A stretch of DNA of 54,069 nt, from positions 1 to 54,069 of the forward strand of contig JANYHH010000048.1 in assembly GCA_025359505.1 (NCBI GenBank). Reading direction: 5' to 3'. The DNA comes from Deinococcales bacterium. GTDB taxonomy: Bacteria; Deinococcota; Deinococci; Deinococcales; JAAFIG01. This document shows, one piece after another, positions 1 to 8,610 of the stretch (the first letter of the stretch is position 1; each line of letters begins with the position of its first letter). The notes under the pieces were generated by a model. It made no database searches. It worked only from the letters and a program-made list of their open reading frames with translations, and had not been told where the DNA came from. The position numbers and the translations under genes were made by a program.

Positions 1-65
1 TAATTCAGTCAAAATATGATTAGTAAAAGCGCATTTAATCGATAAGAATGAGCTTAGGAGGATTT

Positions 66-467
66 GTGAAAAGATTTTCATTATTGAGTTTAGCTTTTAC
101 CTCACTTGTGTTCGCATCCCCAGCGAGTGTAAAACATGCGATGTTGTTTGAACCGTATATAAAATATCAAAAATCTTGGATTAGTCGGTATCGACTTTAC
201 AAAGGCAACGCCTCTTCCCAAGTACGTATATTGCGCGAGATGCTGGCAAAGAAAGCCCAGTATCAAGGGCAACTAGGTAGTGATTTGGGTGAATATGCCG
301 CGAAGCACAAAAGCCTCTGTGTAACTGCGTTTTTATACACTGCAATTTCTTTTGACAACCTGTACTCGTGGGCTTCTGATTATCGTCAAGGCCAGGACAA
401 TCCATCAATGTTTCAAACCGAAATACGCAAAGCTGAAACTGGTGTTCGCGAGTGTAAAGCACTGTGA
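66..467 (+). CDS. small secreted protein of unknown function
   Basis: I do not recognise the family. I choose the GTG at 66 because AGGAGG at 56-61 lies just upstream (spacing about 4 nt) and translation from it gives a clean signal peptide (Lys-Arg, then a hydrophobic stretch, then FASPAS, likely cut near residue 17). An in-frame ATG at 48 would place the Shine-Dalgarno inside the gene. The mature part is about 115 residues, mostly polar and helical, with two Cys residues (in SLCVTA and RECKAL) that could form a disulfide. The coding sequence is visibly AT-richer than its neighbours and contains no CTCGAG word, unlike nearly all genes here, which suggests recent acquisition. It may continue an operon lying left of the window. 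Confidence 0.6.
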   Translation: MKRFSLLSLAFTSLVFASPASVKHAMLFEPYIKYQKSWISRYRLYKGNASSQVRILREMLAKKAQYQGQLGSDLGEYAAKHKSLCVTAFLYTAISFDNLYSWASDYRQGQDNPSMFQTEIRKAETGVRECKAL

Positions 468-516
468 AAAACTTTCTTGCACTACATATTTTGTTCGGTT
501 CGAGGCGGCGGCGTGA

Positions 517-1581
<1,065 letters not shown>

Positions 1582-1592
1582 GAATAGAAGAA

Positions 1593-1621
1593 GGCCGAGG
1601 AGAATGTCCATCTCCCCGGCC
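1593..1621 (-). terminator. hairpin terminator ending the permuted tRNA transcript
   Basis: An 11-bp stem with one A.C mismatch (1593-1603 with 1611-1621) and a 7-nt loop. Read on the minus strand it is followed by a T-rich tract, TTCTTCTATTCC, so it fits an intrinsic terminator for the minus-strand tRNA-like unit. It sits 11 bp after the lysY stop and may also help end lysY from the other side, although there is no T-run in that direction. Confidence 0.6.
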
Positions 1622-1677
1622 CAGAGTTACCGCCCATTTCGCACATCAACATGTTTAAGTCACAAGTTCATTCTGAG

Positions 1678-1750
1678 ATCGCGGTGCTCTACCGTTAAAC
1701 TATCGCCCCGTGTGGAGGGGCAAACGGGATTTGAACCCGTACCCAGCGAT
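1678..1750 (-). tRNA. circularly permuted tRNA-like gene 1 (3' half first, then 5' half)
   Basis: On the minus strand the 3' half comes first: ATCGC, a 5-nt variable region, T-stem ACGGG, T-loop TTCAAAT, CCCGT, acceptor strand TTGCCCC, discriminator T and an encoded CCA (1713-1715). After the 3-nt linker CAC the 5' half begins at 1709: acceptor strand GGGGCGA, T8 A9, D-stem GTTT, loop with G18 G19, GAGC, then ACCGCGAT. GGGGCGA pairs with TTGCCCC over 7 bp with one G.U, and GCGAT pairs with ATCGC. No 5' half exists upstream of the 3' half and no T-arm exists downstream of the 5' half, so the ordinary order does not fold. The D-stem to anticodon-stem spacing (ACC) is longer than usual and the anticodon cannot be read with confidence. 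The specificity is unassigned. Confidence 0.6.
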
Positions 1751-1826
1751 TGCCGACCTGTGACGTTTGACTTGATGTTCGGCGGTGAATGCTGAGCGTG
1801 GAGTGAGAACTTGAATCTCTTCGCGT

Positions 1827-1908
1827 ATCCCCCATGCCTCTACCGCTTGGGCTACCTCGCCGCGATTGACGAGGGCAGGACTCGAACCTGCACTGGTTGG
1901 GGTGATCC
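1827..1908 (-). tRNA. circularly permuted tRNA-like gene 2 (3' half first, then 5' half)
   Basis: Reading the minus strand: CCCCA (3' anticodon stem), a 6-nt variable region, T-stem GCAGG, T-loop TTCGAGT, CCTGC, acceptor strand CCTCGTC (1874-1868), discriminator A, the 5-nt linker ATCGC, then the 5' half at 1861: acceptor strand GGCGAGG, T8 A9, D-arm GCCC..AGGC with G18 G19, A26 and TGGGG. GGCGAGG pairs with CCTCGTC over 7 bp (one G.U) and TGGGG pairs with CCCCA over 5 bp at the expected positions. CCA is not encoded. A T-loop-like TTCAAGT at 1815-1809 follows the 5' half, but the acceptor strand it would need does not match GGCGAGG. The 5' half resembles Cys/Gln-type D-arms; the anticodon is not determinable here. 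Confidence 0.55.
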
Positions 1909-1949
1909 TCTAAAGCTCAGTTTCAGTCTCAGCTTGCACTCCGCTACGC

Positions 1950-1978
1950 AGTTTAGCCAAGCGGTCAGCAAAGTGCAA
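1950..1978 (-). promoter_or_regulatory. sigma-70-type promoter of the permuted tRNA unit
   Basis: On the minus strand, TTGCAC (1978-1973) and TAAACT (1955-1950) are separated by exactly 17 nt, giving a predicted start near 1943. The -35 box overlaps one arm of an inverted repeat (1972-1978 with 1934-1940) whose inner arms are 1960-1964 and 1941-1945. It lies just after the terminator of the 2046-2777 gene, so the tRNA-like unit appears to be independently transcribed. Confidence 0.5.
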
Positions 1979-1999
1979 TTCGCCAAATGGCTGAATGGC

Positions 2000-2026
2000 A
2001 AAACACCCCTCGAGTCTCGAGGGGTG
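2000..2026 (-). terminator. intrinsic terminator of the 2046-2777 gene
   Basis: A perfect 10-bp stem (2004-2013 with 2017-2026) with a 3-nt loop, followed on the minus strand by TTTT. Each arm contains most of a CTCGAG word, so the iterated palindrome forms part of the terminator stem. It lies 20 bp after the stop codon of the minus-strand gene. Confidence 0.8.
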
Positions 2027-2045
2027 CTGATTCCGCGACGGACGA

Positions 2046-2777
2046 TTAGCCGAGCAGGTACTTGAAGAACGCGTCGCCGACCTTCTGTTCAATCGTTTCA
2101 ACGTTATTGGCTTCCTCGCGGGCGAACTTCACGGCTTGCTGGAGTTGCTCGACGCGCTCGAGCAGCTCGTTGACGCGCTTGGCAGGCATTGCGCCCGAGA
2201 ATTTCAGTGTGCGCCAAAAGCCGACGGTCACGTCCTCGTAGTAGACCTCGACTTGCGCGGGGTGCTTCTCGGTGGCTTCGGCTTTGACGTGGTTGCGCGG
2301 GATTTTCTTGGTACGCAGCGTCTGCACGGGTTCGGTCGCCCATGTGTCGGCGGACGCGTCGAACTCCCAGCTCTCCGAGGCGTCCAGCACGGGTAGCTTT
2401 TTGATGAACGTGTGCAGGTCGGTCAGTTGCTTTTCTAAAAACAACAGGTACGACACGGGAACATCCGCCATGATCGTTTGACCGTTCACGACGACGCTGG
2501 CCCGTGCGGTGCAGTTGGCCCAGTCTTTCGTGGCGGTGACATCAAAGAGCTTCCCGAGGATGCCAGCGGTCTGGCGCACGATGTCCTCGGCTTTGACCTG
2601 CACCTTCGTGGACTCGGCTGGCAACTGCTCGCCCTCCTCGTCCTTGGCGCGGTACGTGCGCGAGATGCCGCTCAGTAACGATGGTTTTTGCAGCGCGTGA
2701 TGCGCCTCGGTGAGTTCCTGAAACGAGCGGCTTTTGATGCCTTTTTCAACCGCGATGATCTGATTCAAACGAGCCAT
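2046..2777 (-). CDS. conserved protein of unknown function
   Basis: A 243-residue soluble protein with no signal peptide or membrane segment. The N-terminal part (ARLNQIIAVEKGIKSR, then FQELTEAHH) and a coiled-coil C-terminus (VNELLERVEQLQQAVKFAREEAN) give the impression of a DUF7873-type protein known mainly from Actinobacteria and Deinococcota; I am not certain of that family and no function is known to me. The ATG at 2777 is preferred over the GTG at 2783 because AAGGAA lies 6 nt before it. It is monocistronic, with a terminator at 2000-2026. Confidence 0.8.
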   Translation of the reverse strand: MARLNQIIAVEKGIKSRSFQELTEAHHALQKPSLLSGISRTYRAKDEEGEQLPAESTKVQVKAEDIVRQTAGILGKLFDVTATKDWANCTARASVVVNGQTIMADVPVSYLLFLEKQLTDLHTFIKKLPVLDASESWEFDASADTWATEPVQTLRTKKIPRNHVKAEATEKHPAQVEVYYEDVTVGFWRTLKFSGAMPAKRVNELLERVEQLQQAVKFAREEANNVETIEQKVGDAFFKYLLG

Positions 2778-2892
2778 AAACACTTCCTTTCAACTGACCC
2801 CTAATGTACCGACAACAGCCCGCTTCGCACAACGCGGTTTTGCCGTAGTCGCGCTACGTGAAGTGACCTAGCCCGCAAACCTCGAACCATGC

Positions 2893-2919
2893 AAAAGAGG
2901 GACGCAGTTGCGTCCCTCT
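2893..2919 (-). terminator. intrinsic terminator downstream of hppA
   Basis: A 10-bp perfect stem (2896-2905 with 2910-2919) with a 4-nt loop, followed on the minus strand by TTTT. It is oriented to end transcription of hppA, whose stop codon is about 120 bp away. Confidence 0.7.
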
Positions 2920-2953
2920 GATCTCGAGCAAGTCCGCACGCTCGAGTCTGAAT

Positions 2954-2987
2954 CGTAGGGGCGAACTGCATGTTCGCCCCGTGCAAC
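2954..2987. repeat. dispersed hairpin repeat, copy 1
   Basis: A hairpin (GGGGCGAAC with GTTCGCCCC) framed by CGTAGGGGC on the left and GCCCCGTGCAAC on the right. A second copy with the same frame and a different hairpin middle lies at 44644-44676, and a looser relative at 37818-37853. This pattern of conserved ends and compensating stem changes is typical of REP or MITE-like intergenic repeats. Confidence 0.55.
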
Positions 2988-3041
2988 TCGTATCCGACCT
3001 CTGCAACCCTCGAGACTTTCACCGCTCGAGCCTCTAGATTC

Positions 3042-5108
3042 TTAGAAGCGCCCGGCCGCGACCAGCAGCGGCACGATCAGCAGTGCGACGATGTTGATGA
3101 CTTTGATCATTGGGTTGATCGCCGGGCCCGCCGTGTCCTTGTACGGATCGCCGACGGTATCGCCGGTCACGGCTGCCTGATGCGCGAAGCTGCCTTTTTT
3201 CAGCACCACTCCATTTTCATCTTTGAGATCGCCAGATTCGATGTACTTCTTGGCGTTGTCCCACGCGCCGCCGCCGGTGGTCATCTGAATCGCCATGAAG
3301 ATGCCGACGACGATGCTGCCGACCAGCAAGCCGCCCAAGGCTTGAGCGCCCAGCACGAAGCCGACGATGATCGGCGCGGCGACCGGCAGAATCGCGGGAA
3401 TCCGCATTTCTTTTAAGGCCGCTTCGGTGACGATGCCGACGCACTGGCGGTAATCGGGTTTCTGCGAGCCGTCCATGATGCCGGGCATCTCGCGGAACTG
3501 ACGGCGCACCTCGAGCACCACCGCGCCCGCTGCACGTCCGACGGCTTCCATGCTCATCGCGGCGAACAGGCAGGGCAGGATGCCGCCGATCAGCAGGCCC
3601 GCGATCACGTAGGGGTTGCTGAGGTCAAAGGTCAGGGTATGCCCAAGCTTGGTGAATTCGGCGGTGTACGCAGCGAACAGTGCCAGCGCTGCCAAGCCGG
3701 CCGAGCCAATCGCGTAGCCTTTGGTGACTGCCTTTGTGGTGTTGCCCACGGCGTCGAGCGGATCGGTGACGTTGCGTACCTCGTCACCCATCTCAGCCAT
3801 TTCGGCGATACCACCCGCGTTATCGGTGATCGGCCCGAAGGCGTCCACAGTGATGATGATGCCGCACAAGCTCAGCATGCCCATCGCCGCGATGGCCACG
3901 CCGTACAGACCAGCGAAGCTGTAGGAGACCAGCGTTCCAGCGACGATCACCAGCACGGGGAAGGCGGTGGCTTTCATGCCGACCGCTAAGCCAGCGATAA
4001 TATTCGTGCCGTGACCCGTGATGCTCGCCTTGGCGATGCCCTGCACGGGCGCGTAACCGCTGGCGGTGTAGTAATCGGTGATGTACATCAGTGCCAGTGT
4101 CACGACGATGCCGACAGCGCTGGCCATGAACAGGTTGAAGTTCGTGAAGCCGGAACCCGTCACGTCCACCAAATTAAAGACGTTGATCGCCAGAAAGAAC
4201 ATCACCAGTGACAGGATGCTCGAGACCCACACGCCCCGATACAAACTGTTCATGATCTGCGAACCGTCTTTGGGCGGTGTGACCGCGAAGACGCCGACGA
4301 TGCTAGCCAGAATCCCCAGTCCGCCAATCACCAGCGGGAACCACACGAGGCTGTCGTTGCCGCCTTTGACGAGATGCCCCAGCAGCATCGCGGAGACAGC
4401 GGTCACGACCAGCGTTTCAAACAAATCAGCCGCCATGCCCGCGTCGTCACCGACGTTATCGCCGACGTTATCGGCAATCACGGCTGGGTTGCGTGGGTCG
4501 TCCTCGGGGATGCCTGCTTCGACCTTGCCGACCAGATCAGCGCCGACATCGGCCGCTTTGGTGTAAATGCCGCCGCCGAGCCGGGCAAAGACGCTGATCA
4601 GCGACGCGCCGAACCCCAGCCCGATCAGCGCGTCGGGATTGATGCGACCCTCGAGCATCGGCGAGAACTGTGTCAGCAAGCCCAGCACCAAAATACCCAA
4701 GCCGACCACGAACAATCCAGTGACCGCGCCACCCCACGTGGCGACTTGCATGGCTGCGCCCAGTCCGTTGCGGGCCGCTTCGGCGGTGCGGACGTTGGCC
4801 CGCACGGCGACGTTCATGCCGATGAAGCCAGCCGCGCCCGAGGCAATCGCGCCGATCAAAAAGTAAATGGCGGTCGTCAGTCCCAGCCCCGGCACGAGCA
4901 GCAGTACCACGAAAACGACCGCTGCGACGATGGCAACGGCCGTGTACTGCTTGCTCAAATACGCCCCCGCGCCTTCCTGAATCGCAGCGGCAATGGCCCT
5001 CATGCGTTCGTTGCCGTCAGGTTTTCGCAGGATGTTCAGTGTCAGTACAATGCCTGCCACAATTGCCAGAATGCCGGATATCACGGTAATGACTAAAGCC
5101 ACGCCCAC
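3042..5108 (-). CDS. hppA: K+-insensitive proton-pumping membrane pyrophosphatase
   Basis: A 688-residue integral membrane protein that couples PPi hydrolysis to proton export, with the many hydrophobic segments expected of the roughly 16-helix family. The catalytic signatures are present: [20 protein letters not shown] and [19 protein letters not shown], and near the C-terminus [10 protein letters not shown] and the [19 protein letters not shown] loop. The subtype-deciding motif reads [10 protein letters not shown]: Lys in place of the Ala of K+-dependent enzymes predicts a K+-independent H+ pump. Translation probably starts at GTG 5108 (MGVALV), with another GTG two codons later. The gene is divergent from the MarR/GbsR regulator at 5291 and ends before the terminator at 2893-2919. 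No partner gene is adjacent. Confidence 0.97.
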   Translation of the reverse strand: MGVALVITVISGILAIVAGIVLTLNILRKPDGNERMRAIAAAIQEGAGAYLSKQYTAVAIVAAVVFVVLLLVPGLGLTTAIYFLIGAIASGAAGFIGMNVAVRANVRTAEAARNGLGAAMQVATWGGAVTGLFVVGLGILVLGLLTQFSPMLEGRINPDALIGLGFGASLISVFARLGGGIYTKAADVGADLVGKVEAGIPEDDPRNPAVIADNVGDNVGDDAGMAADLFETLVVTAVSAMLLGHLVKGGNDSLVWFPLVIGGLGILASIVGVFAVTPPKDGSQIMNSLYRGVWVSSILSLVMFFLAINVFNLVDVTGSGFTNFNLFMASAVGIVVTLALMYITDYYTASGYAPVQGIAKASITGHGTNIIAGLAVGMKATAFPVLVIVAGTLVSYSFAGLYGVAIAAMGMLSLCGIIITVDAFGPITDNAGGIAEMAEMGDEVRNVTDPLDAVGNTTKAVTKGYAIGSAGLAALALFAAYTAEFTKLGHTLTFDLSNPYVIAGLLIGGILPCLFAAMSMEAVGRAAGAVVLEVRRQFREMPGIMDGSQKPDYRQCVGIVTEAALKEMRIPAILPVAAPIIVGFVLGAQALGGLLVGSIVVGIFMAIQMTTGGGAWDNAKKYIESGDLKDENGVVLKKGSFAHQAAVTGDTVGDPYKDTAGPAINPMIKVINIVALLIVPLLVAAGRF

Positions 5109-5248
5109 CCCCAGAGAGTCTCGAGCGGCTTGTGCCGTCTCGAGTGAAAAGATTTTGGTTCGGCGTCAATATACCCCGTGCGGCTCGAGGGGACGCTGAG
5201 GGTCGATCGGCTGGAAATGGCTGGCTTGAGATCGTAGAGATTAGTTTA

Positions 5249-5284
5249 TTCAGTATTGACTGAACGTTATGAATGAGCTAGATT
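5249..5284 (+). promoter_or_regulatory. leaderless promoter with overlapping operator for the MarR/GbsR-ABC operon
   Basis: TTGACT (5256-5261) and TAGATT (5279-5284) are 17 nt apart, and the -10 ends 6 nt before the GTG start at 5291, so the transcript should be leaderless. A perfect inverted repeat TTCAGT-N4-ACTGAA (5249-5264) overlaps the -35 box, the position expected for an autorepressor site. The operator role is inferred. Confidence 0.6.
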
Positions 5285-5290
5285 CTGTTC

Positions 5291-5740
5291 GTGCTGAGTC
5301 CCCGCGAGCAGGTCATCGAGAACTTCGGTCAGTATTTCGAGCAGTACAAACTCTCGCGGATTCTCGGGCGCGTGTACGGCTTGTTACTGATTACCGATCA
5401 ACCGTATCTGGGGCTGGATCAGATGGTCGCGGAACTGAACGTCTCCAAAGCCAGCGTGTCCATCACGGTGCGGCAATTGGTCAGTTTCACGATGATCGAG
5501 AAAGTCACGCGCCCCGGCGACCGCCGCGATTACTACCGCATCTCATCTAAGGCAGCGGTGAGTTACCTGCAACAGACGCTGCGAAACGCGATGGGCTTCG
5601 CCAATTTGATCGACGGGGCAGCCAAACTCGAAGACCTCAAACCTGACGCTCGAGCCAAAATCGAGAAGCTGCAAACGGTCTATACGTCGCTCGCCCAAAT
5701 TCTCGCCAGCTTTTTTGCGACGCTCGAGACGGAGGAGTGA
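5291..5740 (+). CDS. GbsR/MarR-family transcriptional regulator
   Basis: A 149-residue winged-helix regulator. The helix-turn-helix covers about residues 30-65 (LGLDQMVAELNVSKASVSIT), followed by the wing TRPGDRRDYYRI; the N-terminal ENFGQYFEQYKLSRILGRVYG and C-terminal LFATLETEE-like helices resemble the GbsR branch of MarR proteins. No Shine-Dalgarno is visible; the GTG at 5291 follows a -10 box by 6 nt. The gene is 3 bp upstream of an ABC ATPase and permease, so it probably controls that exporter and itself through the palindrome at 5249-5264. The inducer is unknown. Confidence 0.88.
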   Translation: MLSPREQVIENFGQYFEQYKLSRILGRVYGLLLITDQPYLGLDQMVAELNVSKASVSITVRQLVSFTMIEKVTRPGDRRDYYRISSKAAVSYLQQTLRNAMGFANLIDGAAKLEDLKPDARAKIEKLQTVYTSLAQILASFFATLETEE

Positions 5741-5743
5741 GCC

Positions 5744-6640
5744 ATGAACGCCATCGAATTGCGCGACATCGTAAAGCAGTACAAGACGACTCGAGCCTTG
5801 AATGGATTGACGCTCGAGGTGCAAGCTGGAGAATTGTTCGGTTTGGTCGGCGTCAATGGCGCGGGTAAAACCACGACGCTCTCCACCGTCATGGGCTTCA
5901 TCCGCGCCTCGAGCGGCACGGCGCGGGTGCTTGGTTTAGACCCTTGGAGGGATGCGCCCACGCTGCACGCCAAAATCGCTTGGCTGCCCGGTGACGTGCG
6001 CCTGCCGGACGCGCAGACGGCGCTCGAGTGGCTGAGTTATCAGGCGAGCGTGCTCAAGCTCGAGCTTGGGAAAGTGCGCTCCCTCGCTGCGGAGTGGGAC
6101 GTGCCCTTGGATCGTCCGATGCGAACCTTGTCCAAAGGCAACCGCCAGAAGGTCGCGCTGCTGCGGCTGCTCGCCAGCGACGCGGAACTGCTGATCCTTG
6201 ACGAGCCGACCTCGGGGCTGGATCCGGTGGCGCAGGAACGCTTGATGATCGCGCTGCGCGAACGCGCCAAAGCGGGCGCGACGGTGCTGTTCAGCTCGCA
6301 CAACCTGATCGAGGTGCAAACGCTGTGCGACCGCATCGCGGTGATCGACGCGGGACGCGTGGTACGCGAGGGCAGCGTGTCGGCGCTGATCGGGCAAGTG
6401 CAGACCATGAGTGTCTGGAGCAGGCTCGAGATCGACCCCAGCGTTTTCCAAGATTGGAAACTCGAGCGCGTGACCGCCACACACTGCATTCTCGAGGGAG
6501 CGAAGTTGCTCGAGGACGCCGTGCCAAAACTTCTGCCATTTGGCATCGAACGCCTCGAGTTCGGCGGCATGGGCTTGGAGCGGCTGCTCGAGGGGGCGCA
6601 CCGGGCTGGTCTCGAGCATAAGAATGGAGTCAAGACATGA
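5744..6640 (+). CDS. ABC transporter ATP-binding protein
   Basis: A 298-residue ATPase of the CcmA/drug-export type. It has Walker A GVNGAGKTT (about residues 38-46), the signature LSKGNRQKV, Walker B LLILDEPTSGLDP and the switch histidine in FSSHN. The C-terminal 70 residues are a regulatory extension usual in these exporters. The ATG at 5744 has GGAGGAG close upstream, and the gene overlaps the permease by 4 bp (ATGA), so the two are translationally coupled. It is a good example of CTCGAG being used in all three reading frames. The substrate cannot be told from sequence. Confidence 0.95.
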   Translation: MNAIELRDIVKQYKTTRALNGLTLEVQAGELFGLVGVNGAGKTTTLSTVMGFIRASSGTARVLGLDPWRDAPTLHAKIAWLPGDVRLPDAQTALEWLSYQASVLKLELGKVRSLAAEWDVPLDRPMRTLSKGNRQKVALLRLLASDAELLILDEPTSGLDPVAQERLMIALRERAKAGATVLFSSHNLIEVQTLCDRIAVIDAGRVVREGSVSALIGQVQTMSVWSRLEIDPSVFQDWKLERVTATHCILEGAKLLEDAVPKLLPFGIERLEFGGMGLERLLEGAHRAGLEHKNGVKT

Positions 6641-7416
6641 ATCTGCACGTGTTCGGCAATGCCTTTCGCACGGGTCGCGTCGGACTGATCTGGTACTTCG
6701 TCGCGGCGATCATCGGCGTGGCGGCTGGCGGCGCTGGGCTGGGTACACTGCAAGGCGCGAGCGGCGCGGCGATCACCGAAGTCGTCAAGCAACTCCCCGC
6801 TCCGCTGCTGACCGCCTTCAAAATCAACCTCTCGAGCTTCACCAGTCCCGTCGGCTACATCGCGGCGCGGTCGCTGAGTTTTTTCGTGCCACTGATCCTG
6901 ATTGCATTTGCCGCTGGCAACGCGGGCGGCGTCAGTCAATTCATCGAGCGCGGCACGATTCACTTTGAACTCTCCTTGCCGATGTCTCGTTGGCGCTGGT
7001 TGCTGAGCCGCATCGGGAGTGGTGCGCTCGGGCTGCTGTGCATCGTTGGCGTGGCGACGCTGGCGCTCTACGCCTTCGCATCCGCCGAGTGGTGGCGTTA
7101 CAGCGTTTACGGCTGCGCGTTCGGCTTGCTGTGGCTCGGGATCGCGTATGCCGTCGCCGCATTCTCGAGGGAGCGTAGTGCCGTGACCACACTGGTCTTC
7201 GGGTTTTTCGGCGTGCAGTACCTGCTGTCGATTGTCGCCTCCATCAACGCCGACACCAGATGGCTCGAGAACTTAAGCTTGTGGAGTGCCTATCAGCCCG
7301 AGGCGGTGCTGTTGACGGGCATCCCGTGGGGAACGGTGCTGATGTGGTGCGCGATTGGCTTGCTGGGTTTCGGGGTTGCCCTCTGGCAGTGGCAGCGCCG
7401 CGACCTGCCCGCCTGA
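6637..7416 (+). CDS. ABC transporter permease
   Basis: A 259-residue membrane protein with about six hydrophobic segments (roughly 17-39, 65-95, 120-140, 150-170, 180-200 and 225-250), the layout of ABC-2 type export permeases. It starts within the ATPase stop codon and lacks its own nucleotide-binding domain, so it works with the upstream ATPase, probably as a homodimer. Regulation should come from the MarR/GbsR gene at the head of the operon. It ends 6 bp from the stop of the convergent AlaX-like gene, leaving no room for a separate terminator. Confidence 0.9.
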   Translation: MNLHVFGNAFRTGRVGLIWYFVAAIIGVAAGGAGLGTLQGASGAAITEVVKQLPAPLLTAFKINLSSFTSPVGYIAARSLSFFVPLILIAFAAGNAGGVSQFIERGTIHFELSLPMSRWRWLLSRIGSGALGLLCIVGVATLALYAFASAEWWRYSVYGCAFGLLWLGIAYAVAAFSRERSAVTTLVFGFFGVQYLLSIVASINADTRWLENLSLWSAYQPEAVLLTGIPWGTVLMWCAIGLLGFGVALWQWQRRDLPA

Positions 7417-7422
7417 GCCTGT

Positions 7423-8610
7423 TCAACTCGAGGCTGCCGCCCGCATCGCCTCGAGCGCTGCTGTTAAGCCTTCGACCCTCGAGCCGCTGCCTTGCGCGAG
7501 TTCGGGTTTGCCACCGCCGCGCCCGTCGATGTGCGCCAAGCCGATTTTCAGGAGTTCGCCCGCTTTGATGCTTACGTCCTTGCCGCAGGCGACGGTCAGT
7601 ATGGCTTTTCCGCCGTCCATCGCGCCCAGAATTGCAATCTGCCCGTCTCTCGAGATCACAATTTTGGCGAGGTCGGGAAGTAAGCTCGCGTCCTCGAGTT
7701 GCAGCACTGACAGGGGAGAAGTCAGGCTTTTACTGATCTCGAGCGCGAGTGCGCCGCGCAAGTGCGCGACTTCGCGCTTGGAGCGTTCCAGTTCCTCGAG
7801 CATGGCGTTGGTGCGGATCGGCACGGTCTCGAGCGCTGTAGAGAAACGCAGTCCCAGCGCCGCCACGAAGTCGTGTTTGAAACGGTAATCGCCCAGCAAC
7901 CTCGAGCCGCAGTTGAAAAAGACGCGGGTGTCCGTACCGCGCACCCGCTCGAGCTTGAAGATTTTCAGCATTCCGACTTCGGCGCTGTTGTGCAGGTGCG
8001 TGCCGCCGCAGGCGCTGTAGTCGAAAGCGTCTCTGAGACCCGTGCCAATTTGCACGACGCGCACGAGTCCGCTGACCTTTGGGGCGCGGCGCAGTGGCAC
8101 GGTCTCGAGTTGATTGTCTGATAGTTCATACGTGCTGATCGGGTGCGCCGCCCAGATCGCTTCGTTCGCATCCAGCTCGGCTCGCATCGCCAATTCCCAA
8201 CTGACCTCACCTGATAAATCCAGTGTGCAGACCGCGTGCTCCATGCTGACCGCGACGACGTGACGCTCGAGCCTGTAAAACGCCTGACCCAAAATGTGCT
8301 CGCCAGTGTGCTGCTGCATGTGTTCCAAGCGCCGCATCCAGTCAATCTGCCCCATCACCTCTTCACCGGTCTCGAGGCGGCTGTCAACCGCGTGCCAGAG
8401 ATTGCCATCGTCATCTTCGCTGACGGCTGTGACGTTCGCCCCATCAAGCCAGCCCGTGTCGCAGGCTTGCCCGCCCGCCGTCGGGTAGAACGCGCTCGCC
8501 TCTAGCCTGACCTGCTGCACGCCTTTGCGCTCTCGAGTCTCGAGGATCGTGCTGGTGAAGTGCTGCTGATACGCGTCCAGGCGGTCTAAGCGGGTGGTCA
8601 CGACCGTCAT
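7423..8610 (-). CDS. alanyl-tRNA editing protein (AlaX-L type)
   Basis: A 395-residue free-standing editing protein that would hydrolyse mischarged Ser- or Gly-tRNA(Ala). It has the N-terminal second-additional-domain fold with FYPTAGGQACDTGWL, the zinc site HTGEH (about residues 101-105) and CGGTH (about 202-206), and a C-terminal DHHA1 domain ending GRGGGKPELAQGSG. It lacks the AlaRS aminoacylation domain, so it is not a broken alaS; the length fits AlaX-L. It overlaps the upstream GNAT gene by 4 bp and is probably co-transcribed from the promoter at 9571-9599. Confidence 0.9.
   Translation of the reverse strand: MTVVTTRLDRLDAYQQHFTSTILETRERKGVQQVRLEASAFYPTAGGQACDTGWLDGANVTAVSEDDDGNLWHAVDSRLETGEEVMGQIDWMRRLEHMQQHTGEHILGQAFYRLERHVVAVSMEHAVCTLDLSGEVSWELAMRAELDANEAIWAAHPISTYELSDNQLETVPLRRAPKVSGLVRVVQIGTGLRDAFDYSACGGTHLHNSAEVGMLKIFKLERVRGTDTRVFFNCGSRLLGDYRFKHDFVAALGLRFSTALETVPIRTNAMLEELERSKREVAHLRGALALEISKSLTSPLSVLQLEDASLLPDLAKIVISRDGQIAILGAMDGGKAILTVACGKDVSIKAGELLKIGLAHIDGRGGGKPELAQGSGSRVEGLTAALEAMRAAASS

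Larger units (their letters stand above)
1593..1943 (-). ncRNA. predicted ~350-nt precursor RNA carrying two permuted tRNA-like domains
   Basis: The segment has its own promoter (1950-1978) and terminator (1593-1621) and no convincing ORF. In transcript order it holds a leader, a tRNA 3' half (1908-1867), a 5-nt linker, the matching 5' half (1861-1827), a spacer, a second 3' half (1750-1713, CCA encoded), a 3-nt linker, the matching 5' half (1709-1678), a tail and the terminator. The flanks of the second domain pair with each other in strictly nested order: 1682-1678 with 1750-1746 (5 bp), 1666-1659 with 1764-1757 (8 bp, one G.U), 1649-1643 with 1778-1772 (7 bp), 1634-1629 with 1786-1781 (6 bp). 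The first domain has weaker nested flanks (1815-1812 with 1925-1922; 1808-1804 with 1931-1927). Processing is unknown. Confidence 0.6.

Noticed and set aside
1640..1900. Ordinary tandem tRNA genes
   Set aside because: In normal order acceptor strands do not pair: GGCGAGG does not match TTGCCCC, and no T-arm with a fitting acceptor strand follows either 5' half.
1593..1943. A two-piece (permuted) tmRNA
   Set aside because: Both domains have true D-arms with G18 G19, unlike tmRNA, and I find no tag reading frame ending in Ala-Ala.
1593..1943. A group I permuted intron-exon arrangement
   Set aside because: The flanks total only about 100 nt per tRNA, too short for a group I core, and no P7-like conserved segment is visible.
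7423..8610. A truncated alanyl-tRNA synthetase
   Set aside because: The frame begins cleanly at a domain start and has the full AlaX-L length with complete zinc site.
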